64,000 bases of DNA from Streptomyces spinoverrucosus (GCF_015712165.1 NZ_JADPZX010000001.1:5344001-5408000); one strand, 5' to 3'. Numbered from the stretch's first letter, positions 25,454-35,188 are shown. The notes: generated by a model from the sequence alone, not told the origin. Translations and numbers: made by a program.

Positions 25454-26923
25454 TCAGCGAGTCGCCGGAACCTCCACCTCCGGCGGCTCGCCCAGCTCCT
25501 GAAGCACCTCCCGCGCCATCGGCGCCCACAGCGGCGAGAAGTACGGATTGATCCGCAGCGCCTCCTCCAGATGCCGCCGCGCGGGCCCGTCGAGCCCCAG
25601 GGCGCGCTCGATCATCCCCCGGTGGTAGGCGTACAGCGCGCTGCGTACGCCGCCCCCGTGCTCCTTGTCGGTGGCCCGCTCCGCGTACTCCAGCGCCTCC
25701 TCGTGCTCACCCGCCTGGTGCAGCGCCCACCCCAGCGCGTCGGCCACCGCGATCCCGGGCTGGTCGCGCCACTCGGCGCGCAGCAGCCGCACGGCGTCCC
25801 CGGGATCGCCGTGGTCCGCCTCGAAGCGGCCCAGCACCAGCTCCTCGTCCACCCCGCCGGCGGCGGCGCTGCTGACCTGCGCGTGCAGCAGGTCGTACTG
25901 CACGCCGGCCGCCTGGTCCATCCCCAGCGACTCGTACAACTCGCCCAGCTCCAGCGCGTAAGTCGGCGACGGCTGCTTGGCGAGGGCCGCCCGGTACGCG
26001 CTCAGCGCCTCCGTCGTCCGCCCCAGCGCCGCCAGCGCGCGCCCCTGCCCGGCCTGCGCGGCCCGCAGGTCGGGGTCGAGGCGCATCGCCGCCTGGAAGT
26101 GCCGCAGGGCGATCTCCCGGTCCCCGCGTTCCCAGGCGAGCTGACCGGCCCGCTCCAGCCAGGCCGCCCGCTCGGCCGGCGTCTCGGCCTTCGCCGCCGC
26201 GTCGGCGAGGGTGGCCGCCGCGTCCTCACGCCAGCCCCGGTCCCAGTACACGGCGGCCGACCGGGCCATCACCGCCGTACCGGAGTGCAGTCCCTGCAAC
26301 CGCTCCAGGGTGCTGCGGGCGGCCTTGTAGTCGCCGAGGCCCGTGTACGCCTCGATCAGCAGCGAGTGCGTCGTCCAACGCCTGCGGTCCACCTTCAGCG
26401 CGGCCTCGCCCCAGGTCCGCGCCGCCCGGAAGTCCCGGCGCGCGTTGGCCAGCGCCGCCATGCCCTCCAGCGCGGCGGCGTTGCCGCGCGGCCGCACCTT
26501 CAGCGACGTCCGCAGCGCCCGCTCGGCGGTCGGGTAGTGGGCGGCGTCGGCGGTCCGCCGCCCCTGCTCGACGTACGCCGCACCCAGCACCGCCCACGAC
26601 CGGGCGTCCTTGGGATGCGTCCGCAGGTGAGCCCTGCGCTCGCCGATCAGCACCGCCAGATCGGGCAGCGCGGCCGGCACCCCGGCGGTGACGGCGGTCA
26701 TCGCCTGCTGCGCGGGGCCGGGCCGGGGCGGCGGATCCTGCCGGGGCTGCGGGCGCTGCGGCCACAGCAGCCAGGCGACGACGAGGGCACCCACGAGCAG
26801 GCCGAGCAACACGCCCGTGACCAGCCGGGCACGCCGCCGCCGAAAACGCCTGCCCACGCCCCGCGAGTCGCTCGCCCCGGTCTCCGTGCCGGTCCCGACG
26901 GCGGTCTTCACACCGGTCTCCAT
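25454..26923 (-). CDS. Membrane-anchored tetratricopeptide repeat protein
   Basis: 489-residue protein with a short cytosolic N-terminus, one membrane segment (LVTGVLLGLLVGALVVAWLL, about 32-51), then about 12 TPR-like helical pairs (for example ARSWAVLGAAYVEQGRRTAD, ALRTSLKVRPRGNAAALEGM). No catalytic motif is seen, so a scaffold role is likely. ATG at 26923 is preferred to the GTG at 26932. It converges on hpd with only 8 bp between stop codons. Confidence 0.75.
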   Translation of the reverse strand: METGVKTAVGTGTETGASDSRGVGRRFRRRRARLVTGVLLGLLVGALVVAWLLWPQRPQPRQDPPPRPGPAQQAMTAVTAGVPAALPDLAVLIGERRAHLRTHPKDARSWAVLGAAYVEQGRRTADAAHYPTAERALRTSLKVRPRGNAAALEGMAALANARRDFRAARTWGEAALKVDRRRWTTHSLLIEAYTGLGDYKAARSTLERLQGLHSGTAVMARSAAVYWDRGWREDAAATLADAAAKAETPAERAAWLERAGQLAWERGDREIALRHFQAAMRLDPDLRAAQAGQGRALAALGRTTEALSAYRAALAKQPSPTYALELGELYESLGMDQAAGVQYDLLHAQVSSAAAGGVDEELVLGRFEADHGDPGDAVRLLRAEWRDQPGIAVADALGWALHQAGEHEEALEYAERATDKEHGGGVRSALYAYHRGMIERALGLDGPARRHLEEALRINPYFSPLWAPMAREVLQELGEPPEVEVPATR

Positions 26924-27021
26924 GGCGCACACTGTGCGTCAGTACGACGACCTCGTCCCGGCAGGCGAAGGGTGCCGCAGGCGGGGTTCACACCGATGGC
27001 CCCGGGTGACAGTCTGTGATC

Positions 27022-28422
27022 ATGAGCCGTATCCAAGCCCCTCCCGACGAAGCGCAGGGCAACCTCACGGACCGGCTGCTGGCGGGCCTGCCGGCCGAGG
27101 CCGTCCTCACCGACCCCGACATCACCGCCTCCTACGCCAACGACATGGCGAGCTTCTGCCCGGCCGGCACCCCGGCCGTGGTCGTGCTGCCGCGCACCGT
27201 CGAACAGGTCCAGCACGTCATGCGCACCGCCACCGAGCTGCGCGTCCCGGTGGTCCCGCAGGGCGCCCGCACCGGCCTGTCGGGCGGCGCCAACGCCACC
27301 GACGGCTGCATCGTGCTGTCGCTGACGAAGATGGACCGGATCCTGGAGATCAGCCCCGTCGACCGGATCGCCGTCGTCGAACCCGGCGTCGTCAACGCCG
27401 CCCTCTCCCGCGCCGTCGGCGAACACGGCCTCTATTACCCGCCGGACCCCTCCAGTTGGGAGATGTGCACGATCGGCGGCAACATCGGCACCGCGTCCGG
27501 CGGCCTGTGCTGCGTGAAGTACGGGGTGACGGCCGAGTACGTCCTCGGCCTCGACGTCGTCCTCGCCGACGGCCGCCTGATGTCCACAGGCCGGCGCACC
27601 GCCAAGGGCGTCGCCGGGTACGACCTCACCCGCCTGTTCGTCGGCTCCGAGGGCTCCCTCGGTGTCGTCGTACGGGCCGTCCTGGGCCTGAGGCCCAAGC
27701 CGCCGCAGCAGCTGGTGCTGGCCGCCGAGTTCGCCTCCGCGGCCGCCGCCTGCGACGCCGTGTGCCGGATCATGGCGGGCGGGCACGTGCCCTCCCTCCT
27801 CGAACTGATGGACCGTACGACGGTCAAGGCGGTCAACGACCTGGCCCACATGGGGCTGCCGGAGACCACCGAGGCCCTGCTGCTCGCCGCCTTCGACACC
27901 CCCGACCCGGCCGCCGACCTCGCCGCCGTCGGCGCGCTGTGCGAGGCCGCCGGCGCCACCCAGGTCGTCCCCGCCGACGACGCGGCCGAGTCCGAACTGC
28001 TGCTCCAGGCGCGGCGGCTGTCGCTCACCGCGCTGGAGGCGGTCCGGGGCACCACGATGATCGACGACGTGTGCGTGCCCCGCTCCCGGCTCGGCGACCT
28101 GGTCGAGGGCGTCGAGCGCATCGCCGAGAAGTACCGGCTCACCATCGGGGTCGTCGCCCACGCGGGCGACGGCAACACCCACCCGACCGTGTGCTTCGAC
28201 GCCCAGGACCCCGACGAGTGCGCACGCGCCCGTGAGTCCTTCGACGAGATCATGGCCCTCGGCCTGGAGCTCGGCGGCACGATCACCGGCGAACACGGGG
28301 TGGGCGTACTGAAGAAGGAGTGGCTGGCGCGCGAGATCGGGCCCGTCGGGGTGGAGATGCAGCGGGCGATCAAGCAGGTGTTCGACCCGCTGGGGATCCT
28401 CAATCCCGGCAAGCTGTTCTGA
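27022..28422 (+). CDS. FAD-linked oxidase, GlcD/D-lactate dehydrogenase family
   Basis: 466-residue flavoenzyme. The PCMH-type FAD-binding domain (about 40-215) contains VPVVPQGARTGLSGGA and WEMCTIGGNIGTASGG; the C-terminal FAD_oxidase_C domain (about 220-465) contains VVAHAGDGNTHPTV and ITGEHGVGVLKKEW. These match glycolate oxidase GlcD and D-lactate/2-hydroxyglutarate dehydrogenases. The family oxidises D-2-hydroxy acids, but this sequence does not settle which. ATG at 27022 is used; a GTG at 27016 is possible. Confidence 0.87.
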   Translation: MSRIQAPPDEAQGNLTDRLLAGLPAEAVLTDPDITASYANDMASFCPAGTPAVVVLPRTVEQVQHVMRTATELRVPVVPQGARTGLSGGANATDGCIVLSLTKMDRILEISPVDRIAVVEPGVVNAALSRAVGEHGLYYPPDPSSWEMCTIGGNIGTASGGLCCVKYGVTAEYVLGLDVVLADGRLMSTGRRTAKGVAGYDLTRLFVGSEGSLGVVVRAVLGLRPKPPQQLVLAAEFASAAAACDAVCRIMAGGHVPSLLELMDRTTVKAVNDLAHMGLPETTEALLLAAFDTPDPAADLAAVGALCEAAGATQVVPADDAAESELLLQARRLSLTALEAVRGTTMIDDVCVPRSRLGDLVEGVERIAEKYRLTIGVVAHAGDGNTHPTVCFDAQDPDECARARESFDEIMALGLELGGTITGEHGVGVLKKEWLAREIGPVGVEMQRAIKQVFDPLGILNPGKLF

Positions 28423-28462
28423 GGCCCCGCCGAGTCCACCGGCTTCACCCGCTTCACCGGCT

Positions 28463-28873
28463 TCACTGGGCGAGCAGCGATGCCAGACCGTCGTCGATGC
28501 CGAGCTGCTCGCCCTCACTCCCCGGAGGCACCACCCGCAACGTGCGCTCCAGCCAGGCCGACACCTGCGCCGTCGGCGCCTCCAGCAGGGCGTCTCCGTC
28601 GGGTGAACTCAGCGCCATCAGAACGACGCCGCGGCCGTTCACCTTCGACGGCCACACCCGCACGTCCCCGTGCCCGCACGGCCGGAACACCCCCTCGATC
28701 AGCAGCTCCCGGGCGAACGTCCAGTTGACGGGATGCTCGGAGTCGATGTGGAAGCTGATCCGGACGGCGTACGGATCGTCGGTGCGGTAGCCCAGCCGGG
28801 CGGGAACCGGGATGCCCCGCTCCGGCGACAGGATGAGTCTCAGCTCCAGCTCGCGCTCCACCACGGTGTACAT
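28463..28873 (-). CDS. ssgG: SsgA-like sporulation/cell division regulator, probably SsgG
   Basis: 136-residue SALP family protein, found only in morphologically complex actinomycetes. Features are the N-terminal ELELRLILSPERGIPVPARL (about 8-27), YAVRISFHIDSEHPVNWTFA (about 33-52), and a central GDVRVWPSKVNGRG. SALPs control septum positioning and peptidoglycan remodelling during sporulation; SsgG affects septum placement in S. coelicolor. The symbol rests on its location near hpd, as I recall for ssgG, not on a search. ATG at 28873 has SD GGAGGGAG. Confidence 0.85.
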   Translation of the reverse strand: MYTVVERELELRLILSPERGIPVPARLGYRTDDPYAVRISFHIDSEHPVNWTFARELLIEGVFRPCGHGDVRVWPSKVNGRGVVLMALSSPDGDALLEAPTAQVSAWLERTLRVVPPGSEGEQLGIDDGLASLLAQ

Positions 28874-29095
28874 GTCCTTGGTCTCCCTCCGGTAGAAGGG
28901 CCCAGGGGCGGGCCCGTACGGGGGAAGAGCGGGGGAGGCCGGGAGCATTACGCGGGTTTCCGGAAGTTCTTTCGCGGACCTAGCACATCCGTGCTCGAAA
29001 GGGGTGGGTCCAGCGGGACGGGCGGTGGGGGTTGCGCCGGTCTGATAGATGTGGAGGCCCCCATAACACCCTCGAGCAGATACGGGACGACGGAC

Positions 29096-30625
29096 ATGAG
29101 CGCCCCAACCCCGGCACCCGGCGACGACAGGCCCCGCGAGGGCTACTACCCGGACCCCTCCATTCCTGGATATGTCCGGTACTGGAACGGAGCCGCCTGG
29201 GTGCCGGGCACCAGCCGCCCGGCACCGGCCGACGGCGAACCGCTCGCCCCGCCGCCCGGTGTACGCTCCGCGCAGCCCGCCGTCGAGGAGACCGGGCCGC
29301 ACTTCTTCGACGAGGACCCCGAGCCCGTACCGCAGGACCCCAAGGACGCCCAGCACGGCAGCCGCCCCGAGCCCGCCTCCGCCTGGGGCGCCGACCGCTC
29401 CCGGCAGTCCGGCTTCGGCGGCGACCAGGACCGCCGCGTCTCCTGGCCCGCGGCCCCCGGCGCCGACCCGCGCGTCCCCGCCGACCCGCCCGCACAGCCC
29501 GACGGCGACGCCGCCCGCACGGACGGTACGGCGTCGATCCCGCCCGCCGAGTCCGAGGCGGCGGCCTCCGGCAACACGTTCGTGTTCCGCCGCCCGACCG
29601 CCAAGTCCCAGGGCGCGGGCGCCGGTACGGGCGGTCCCGACGAGGCCGCCGAGGATCCGGGCACGATGACGTTCCGCGCGGTCGGCCCGCGCCGGGGCCA
29701 GCAGGAGGGGACGCCGGGTCCGGCGGCCGCGCCTCAAGCGGGCGGCTCGGCGGCGTCCAACCCCGCCGCGTCCGCCGGCCAGGGCACCCCCGGCTGGTCG
29801 ACCCCGGCGCCGAGCACGCCCGCCCAGACGCCCGCCGGCACCTCCGGCAGCCCCGGCTTCGGCGCCGGAAAGGCGGCCGCCGCACGCGCCGCCGCCCAGT
29901 CCGCCCCGGCCGCGGCGCCCACCCCGCAGTCCGCCGGCGTCCCCCACCAGGCCCAGGCCCAGGCCCCGGCCCCGACCCCCGCCGCCCCCGTCACCTCGGG
30001 CTCGGGCGGCGGCCAGTCCTCCTGGGCGCAGCAGGTCCACCGCCTCGCCGGGACCTCCACCCCCACCCCCGACGAGCAGCCCGTCGCCCCCTGGAAGCCG
30101 CCGGTCGAGGACCCCTTCCAGGCGGCGGCGAGGCGGCAGGCCGCGGCCCGTCCGGCCGGCCTCGGCAAGCGGCTGGCGGCCCGGCTGATCGACACCCTGG
30201 TCATCGCGGGCGTCACCGCGGTCGCCGCCGTACCGCTCGGCGCCCAGGCCCTCGATCACATCCAGGGGAAGATCGACGAGGCCAAGTTGTCGGGCCAGAC
30301 GGTCACGGTCTGGCTGCTGGACGGCACGACGTCGACGTACCTGGCCGCCGTCGTCGCCGTGCTGCTCCTCGTCGGTGTGGTGTACGAGGCGCTGCCCACC
30401 GCCAAGTGGGGCCGCACGCTGGGCAAGAAGCTGCTCGGTCTCGAGGTGCGGGACATCGAGGGCCATGAGCCCCCGTCCTTCGGTGCGGCCCTGCGGCGCT
30501 GGCTCGTCTACAGCGTCCCCGGCCTGCTCTGCTTCGGCCTCATCGGCGTCCTGTGGTGCGTGTTCGACAAGCCGTGGCGGCAGTGCTGGCACGACAAGGC
30601 CGCGCACACGTTCGTGGCGGGCTGA
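29096..30625 (+). CDS. DUF2510 and RDD domain membrane protein
   Basis: 509 residues in three parts. An N-terminal DUF2510 domain (YYPDPSIPGYVRYWNGAAWV, about 16-35) is followed by a long disordered Pro/Ala/Gly-rich linker (about 50-350), then a C-terminal RDD domain with three to four helices (GLGKRLAARLIDTLVIAGVT, about 355-374; LGKKLLGLEVRD). RDD proteins are small transporters or stress proteins of unclear function. A second RDD gene follows 75 bp downstream. ATG at 29096; SD weak. Confidence 0.8.
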   Translation: MSAPTPAPGDDRPREGYYPDPSIPGYVRYWNGAAWVPGTSRPAPADGEPLAPPPGVRSAQPAVEETGPHFFDEDPEPVPQDPKDAQHGSRPEPASAWGADRSRQSGFGGDQDRRVSWPAAPGADPRVPADPPAQPDGDAARTDGTASIPPAESEAAASGNTFVFRRPTAKSQGAGAGTGGPDEAAEDPGTMTFRAVGPRRGQQEGTPGPAAAPQAGGSAASNPAASAGQGTPGWSTPAPSTPAQTPAGTSGSPGFGAGKAAAARAAAQSAPAAAPTPQSAGVPHQAQAQAPAPTPAAPVTSGSGGGQSSWAQQVHRLAGTSTPTPDEQPVAPWKPPVEDPFQAAARRQAAARPAGLGKRLAARLIDTLVIAGVTAVAAVPLGAQALDHIQGKIDEAKLSGQTVTVWLLDGTTSTYLAAVVAVLLLVGVVYEALPTAKWGRTLGKKLLGLEVRDIEGHEPPSFGAALRRWLVYSVPGLLCFGLIGVLWCVFDKPWRQCWHDKAAHTFVAG

Positions 30626-30700
30626 ACGGCGGCGTCGTAGCGTACTCCGGACGGCCGCTCGCCGGATGCGGACCCGTGGGGTTCGCGGTCGACTCGGGCC

Positions 30701-31372
30701 ATGAGCACCGAACCGCCCCCCGGTTCCGGCGGGCAGCCGCCGGAGGACGATCCGTTCAAGAAGCAGCCCCCGCCCGGCGAGGGGGCCGGCTCGCCGTACG
30801 ACAGGCCCTCCGGGGGCGGTGAGCAACCCCCGCCGTACGGCGGCGGCCAGCCCCCGCCCCCCGGCGGCCCGTACGGCGGTGGTCCGTACGACGGTGGCGA
30901 GTACCCCGCCGACCCGCTCGCCGGTATGCCCCCGCTCGCCGACAGCGGCATGCGCACGCTGGCCCGGCTCATCGACATGGTGCTGGTCGGCGTCGTCGTC
31001 TGGCTGATCACCTGGGGCTTCGACGTGGACGAGTACCAGGTGAACGCCGAGCGGGTCGACGTCGGCAACCGCGTGACGCAGTCCGTCATCGCGGCCGTGC
31101 TCTACATGGCGTACGACACGATCATGATCGCCAGGTGGGGGCAGACCCTCGGCAAGAAATGGCTGAACATGCGCGTGGCACATCTGGACGACGGAGCCAC
31201 GCCTTCCGCGCAGACCTCACTGATCCGCGCGGCGGTGCTGTGGATTCCGTTCGCGTTCTGCTGCGCCTGCATCTGGACGGCGATCTGCGGCGGCTGGAGC
31301 TTCTTCGACAAGCCCTACAAGCAGGGGCTGCACGACAAGGCGGCCAAGACGGTGGTGGTCAGCACCGGTTGA
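30701..31372 (+). CDS. RDD family membrane protein
   Basis: 223 residues: a Pro/Gly-rich N-terminus (PPYGGGQPPPPGGPYGGGP, about 45-65) and a C-terminal RDD domain (MRTLARLIDMVLVGVVVWLI, about 83-102; GQTLGKKWLNMRVAHLDD). It ends with hydrophobic FAFCCACIWTAICGGWSFFD. A paralogue of the C-terminal domain of the preceding protein and probably co-expressed with it. ATG at 30701. Function unknown. Confidence 0.82.
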   Translation: MSTEPPPGSGGQPPEDDPFKKQPPPGEGAGSPYDRPSGGGEQPPPYGGGQPPPPGGPYGGGPYDGGEYPADPLAGMPPLADSGMRTLARLIDMVLVGVVVWLITWGFDVDEYQVNAERVDVGNRVTQSVIAAVLYMAYDTIMIARWGQTLGKKWLNMRVAHLDDGATPSAQTSLIRAAVLWIPFAFCCACIWTAICGGWSFFDKPYKQGLHDKAAKTVVVSTG

Positions 31373-31466
31373 CGCACCGGTTGACGCCGGTCAGCAGCAC
31401 GGCGGGCCCGTCACGCGAGTGGCGGGCCCGCCGTGGTGTGCGCTGCTTTCGAGTGTTCAGAGACGT

Positions 31467-31736
31467 TCAGGAAGCCGTCGATTCCCGTACGGGCTCACGG
31501 GCCGCCGTCGCCGGCTGCGGCGGCGCCATGTCGGTGGCGGGCCGGCGCACCGGGGCCGGGGTCCGCTTCGGCATGGGCACCGTCATGGCGACCAGCAGCC
31601 CGAGCAACAGCGCCGCGACGGCGATGACCGCGATCCCCGCACCCGAACTCGTCTGTGACAGCAGCAGCATGGCGAGCGTGGAGAAGATCACGGTGCACGA
31701 ACCGTAGGCGAGCTGGGCGGCAGTCGGACGAGGCAT
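31467..31736 (-). CDS. Small membrane protein, unknown function
   Basis: 89 residues with two predicted helices (QLAYGSCTVIFSTLAMLLLS, then GIAVIAVAALLLGLLVAM) and a Pro/Arg-rich cytosolic tail. No family recognised. The frame has good third-position GC. ATG at 31736 lacks a strong SD. Transcribed toward the RDD genes. Confidence 0.6.
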   Translation of the reverse strand: MPRPTAAQLAYGSCTVIFSTLAMLLLSQTSSGAGIAVIAVAALLLGLLVAMTVPMPKRTPAPVRRPATDMAPPQPATAAREPVRESTAS

Positions 31737-32023
31737 GGCAATCGTGTCCTCGAAGAATGGGGGTGGACTCCCCCCGGTGCCTCTCGCGGTGGGGGAGGGT
31801 GCGGACAGAATCTATTCGCGTGCATGCCCGAGTGGAACGAACCGTAAGCGTGACCTGACCAACAGTGCCGGTGCACAGGGGGCGCACCGAGTCATGTCGG
31901 CCACTCGATCGACGGTCCCGCGCGCCCGCTGAACGCACCTGACCTGTTCGGTAAGCGAAACGTCATCTCCGCATAGTGCAGTTGTTCTGTTCAAGTCAAG
32001 GTCTGTCTTTTCTCGGCAACCTC

Positions 32024-32047
32024 TAGTCAAATGTCGGCACTTGACTA
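32024..32047 (+). promoter_or_regulatory. Inverted repeat TAGTCAA-N10-TTGACTA
   Basis: TAGTCAA (32024-32030) and TTGACTA (32041-32047) form perfect 7-bp arms. The right arm includes a possible -35 (TTGACT). Probable operator for the secreted protease gene; the regulator is unknown. Confidence 0.5.
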
Positions 32048-32048
32048 A

Positions 32049-32067
32049 CACGCGTTGATCACGCGTG
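32049..32067 (+). promoter_or_regulatory. Inverted repeat CACGCGT-TGATC-ACGCGTG
   Basis: Perfect 7-bp arms with a 5-bp spacer (19 bp total), 1 bp after the previous dyad and 61 bp before the protease start codon. Position suits a second operator or a roadblock repressor site. Confidence 0.5.
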
Positions 32068-32128
32068 CGCGGACCCAGCACGTCCCTTACCCCCCATCCG
32101 CGCACGCGCACGCGGGGGAGGACCTCAA

Positions 32129-34486
32129 GTGACCAGTAGACCCTGGACGTTCAGAGCGGCGGCCACCGCAGTCGCGCTCGCCGCGGCCACCGCCACGCTC
32201 TCCGGCCTGACCGTGGCCCAGGCCGACGCGGGCGGTACGCCGGCCAAGGCACCCGCCGTCGACCGGCAGGACCCGGCGGCTCCGGAGAACCACGAGGGGC
32301 ACGCGCACAACCTCGACGGACCGCTCAGCAAGACCGTCGCGGCCCAGCGCGAAGAGGCCCTGAAGCAGGTCATATCCGGCGAGGCCGAGGTCGAGGAGCG
32401 CGAGGGCTCCAAGGTCGTCGAGCTCGAGAGCCGCAAGGGCCGCAGCAAGTACGTCGAACTCGGCCGGGAGAAGACGGACAAGATCTTCACCGTCCTGGTC
32501 GAGTTCGGCGACCAGGTCGACAGCCGCTACGGCGGCACCCCCGGCCCGCTGCACAACCAGATCGCCCAGCCGGACCGCGAGAAGGACAACAGCACGGCCT
32601 GGCAGGCGGACTACAACCGCGAGCACTTCCAGGACCTCTACTTCGGCGACGGCACCGCCTCGATGAAGACCTACTACGAGAAGCAGTCCTCGGGCCGCTA
32701 CTCCATCGAGGGCGAGGTCACCGACTGGGTCAAGGTCCCCTACAACGAGGCCCGTTACGGCTCCAACAAGTGCCAGCCCGACAACTGCGCCTGGTACGCG
32801 GTGCAGGACGGCGTCAACGCGTGGGTCGACCAGCAGAAGGCGGCCGGCAAGTCCGACGCGGAGATCAAGGCCAAGCTGGCCGAGTACGACCAGTGGGACC
32901 GCTACGACTTCGACGGCGACGGCGACTTCAACGAGCGCGACGGCTACATCGACCACTTCCAGATCGTGCACGCCGGTGAGGACGAGTCCGCGGGCGGCGG
33001 CGCGCAGGGCGAGGACGCGATCTGGGCGCACCGCTGGTACGCGTTCGGCACCGACGCCGGTGCCACCGGCCCCGAGGGCAACAAGCTCGGCGGCACGCAG
33101 ATCGGCGGCTCCGGTGTCTGGGTCGGCGACTACACCATCCAGCCGGAGAACGGCGGACTCGGTGTCTTCGCCCACGAGTACGGTCACGACCTCGGTCTGC
33201 CGGACCACTACGACACCAACGGCGGCGAGAACTCCACCGGCTTCTGGACGCTGATGTCCTCCGGTTCCTGGCTCGGCACCGGCCGCGACGAGATCGGCGA
33301 CCTGCCCGGCGACATGACCGCCTGGGACAAGCTCCAGCTGGGCTGGCTGAACTACGACACGGCGAAGGCCGCGACGACCTCCCTGCACAAGCTGGGTGTG
33401 GCCGAGTACAACACCAAGAACGCTCAGGCGCTGGTGGTGGAACTGCCGAAGAAGCCCGTCACCACCGAGATCGTCCCGCCTGCGCAGGGCTCGACGCAGT
33501 GGTGGAGCGGTAGCGGCGACGACCTGAGGAACACGCTCACTCGTTCCGTCGACCTCACCGGCAAGTCCGCCGCCACGCTCGGCCTGGACGGTTGGTGGGA
33601 CATCGAGAACGGCTACGACTACCTCTACACCGAGGTGTCCGCCGACGGCGGCGCCAACTGGACTGCCCTGGACGGCGGTTACGACGGCACGGCCATCCCG
33701 CGTGACGGCGGCGGCAAGCCCGCGCTGACCGGCACCGTGGACGCGTACAAGAAGCTGACCTTCCCGCTCGACGCCTACGCGGGCAAGAAGATCGACCTGC
33801 GCTTCCGCTACGCCACCGACAGCGGCGTGGCGAAGAAGGGCTTCGCCGCCGACCGGATCACGGTCACCGCGGACGGTGCGCCGGTCGTCTCCGACGACGC
33901 GGAGAGCGCCGACGAGGCCTGGAACGCGTCCGGCTTCTCGCGCGTCGGCGCCTCGTTCACCAAGGACTACGCGCAGTACTACATCGCCGAGAACCGGCAG
34001 TACGTGTCGTACGACAGGACTCTCAAGGTCGGCCCGTACAACTTCGGTTTCTCCACGACCCGGCCGGACTGGGTGGAGCACTACCCGTACCAGAACGGTC
34101 TGCTGATCTGGAAGTGGGACACCTCTCAGGCGGACAACAACACTGGCGACCACCCCGGCGTCGGTCTGATCCTCCCGGTCGACGCCCATCCGACCCCGTT
34201 GAAGTGGTCCGACGGCACGCTGATGCGCAACCGGATCCAGTCCTACGACTCCACGTTCAGCTCCTACCGGACGGACGGGATCACCCTGCACAACGCGGGT
34301 GTCGCGACGGTGATCAAGTCGCAGCCGGGCAACCGGATCTTCAACGACCGCAAGTACACGTACTACGACGAGACCACCCCGGCGGCCGGCGTCAGGATCA
34401 CTGACACCAACACCAAGATCGCGATAGTGAAGGAGCCGCGGGACGGCTCGACGATCACGGTGAAGGTCTCGGCCGCGTCGAAGTAG
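32129..34486 (+). CDS. Secreted immune inhibitor A-type metalloprotease (peptidase M6)
   Basis: 785-residue zinc protease. A Sec/Tat-compatible signal peptide (about 1-34, ending TVAQADA) and a propeptide precede the M6 domain. The zinc motif HEYGH is at 349-353 with DLGLPDHYDT following, as in InhA of Bacillus and PrtV of Vibrio. The C-terminal third has beta-sandwich/MAM-like segments (LTFPLDAYAGKKIDLRFRY). GTG at 32129 has a strong SD 7 bases upstream. Acts outside the cell on proteins; palindromes upstream imply regulated expression. Ends before a strong terminator. Confidence 0.9.
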   Translation: MTSRPWTFRAAATAVALAAATATLSGLTVAQADAGGTPAKAPAVDRQDPAAPENHEGHAHNLDGPLSKTVAAQREEALKQVISGEAEVEEREGSKVVELESRKGRSKYVELGREKTDKIFTVLVEFGDQVDSRYGGTPGPLHNQIAQPDREKDNSTAWQADYNREHFQDLYFGDGTASMKTYYEKQSSGRYSIEGEVTDWVKVPYNEARYGSNKCQPDNCAWYAVQDGVNAWVDQQKAAGKSDAEIKAKLAEYDQWDRYDFDGDGDFNERDGYIDHFQIVHAGEDESAGGGAQGEDAIWAHRWYAFGTDAGATGPEGNKLGGTQIGGSGVWVGDYTIQPENGGLGVFAHEYGHDLGLPDHYDTNGGENSTGFWTLMSSGSWLGTGRDEIGDLPGDMTAWDKLQLGWLNYDTAKAATTSLHKLGVAEYNTKNAQALVVELPKKPVTTEIVPPAQGSTQWWSGSGDDLRNTLTRSVDLTGKSAATLGLDGWWDIENGYDYLYTEVSADGGANWTALDGGYDGTAIPRDGGGKPALTGTVDAYKKLTFPLDAYAGKKIDLRFRYATDSGVAKKGFAADRITVTADGAPVVSDDAESADEAWNASGFSRVGASFTKDYAQYYIAENRQYVSYDRTLKVGPYNFGFSTTRPDWVEHYPYQNGLLIWKWDTSQADNNTGDHPGVGLILPVDAHPTPLKWSDGTLMRNRIQSYDSTFSSYRTDGITLHNAGVATVIKSQPGNRIFNDRKYTYYDETTPAAGVRITDTNTKIAIVKEPRDGSTITVKVSAASK

Positions 34487-34808
34487 TCGAAGTAAGGGAA
34501 AACAGCGAACCGCATCGGCCGCACCCCTCCGACGGGGTGCGGCCGATCATGTTCGTTCACCCCCTCTTCTTCCGCGCGTCGATCGGGTCGCCTGTTCATT
34601 GACACCGGCGGCGAGATCGAGATCGGCGCAGCGGCCCCGAGGTGGCTCGACGGGCTCGGGCGGGTTCGGTCCCCCGGGCGCATGGAGCGGCATTTCCGCA
34701 GGTCAGAACCGTTTGATCGGAGACCCTCTGGCGGGGCACCGCCGATCCGTGTTTAGGTGCGTCCTGTGGTTCGCTTATTGACACCGACGCAAACGGGGAT
34801 GTGACCGC
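34487..34808. other. Intergenic region after the M6 protease
   Basis: 322 bp: the terminator at 34514-34547, then no supported gene. TTGACACCG occurs twice (near 34596 and 34780), the second shortly before the next gene. Confidence 0.5.
34514..34547 (+). terminator. Strong hairpin terminator of the M6 protease
   Basis: ATCGGCCGCACCCC (34514-34527) pairs perfectly over 14 bp with GGGGTGCGGCCGAT (34534-34547) across a 6-base loop. Confidence 0.88.
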
Positions 34809-35153
34809 ATGGCCGCAGGAGGTTTCTGCAAGCTGCCGAACGGCACGGTGGTGGTGGCACTGAATCTGCCCAGCCCCGCCGCCGACGGACCGGGCAGCGT
34901 CCGGGTGCTCGTCCATGCCCAGAACCGGGCGCGCGCCCTGACCAGGCTGCGCAACCTGGGGCTGCGGGCGGTCTACCTGCGGGGCAACGCCGCCCCGCCG
35001 ACCCCGGACGAGATCACCGCGGTCCTGCACCATCCGGACGGCCTGATATGGCGCACGGCCCCCGACGCGGCGGTGGTCGGCGGCCCGGAACTCGTCCAGG
35101 AGCTGTGGCACCCGATCCGCGCCCTGCTGCGCCGCCCGGCCGCCCGGATGTGA
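34809..35153 (+). CDS. Hypothetical protein
   Basis: 114 residues, soluble. No family recognised. Visible features: VVVALNLPSPAADGPGSVRVL near the N-terminus, basic ARALTRLRNLGLRAVYLRGN in the middle, and a C-terminal helix ending LLRRPAARM. ATG at 34809 with a weak GGGG SD. Codon use is typical, so it is probably real. Confidence 0.6.
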   Translation: MAAGGFCKLPNGTVVVALNLPSPAADGPGSVRVLVHAQNRARALTRLRNLGLRAVYLRGNAAPPTPDEITAVLHHPDGLIWRTAPDAAVVGGPELVQELWHPIRALLRRPAARM

Positions 35154-35188
35154 GCCCGGGTCCGCCCACAGGTGCCCGCGGGGCGGTC

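Larger units (their letters stand above)
31737..32128. other. Regulatory intergenic region before the M6 protease
   Basis: About 390 bp. The left part is featureless apart from the promoter zone of the small membrane gene. The right part is unusually AT-rich for this genome (31965-32060) and holds two dyads listed separately, and then the SD GGGGGAGG (32114-32121). Confidence 0.5.
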
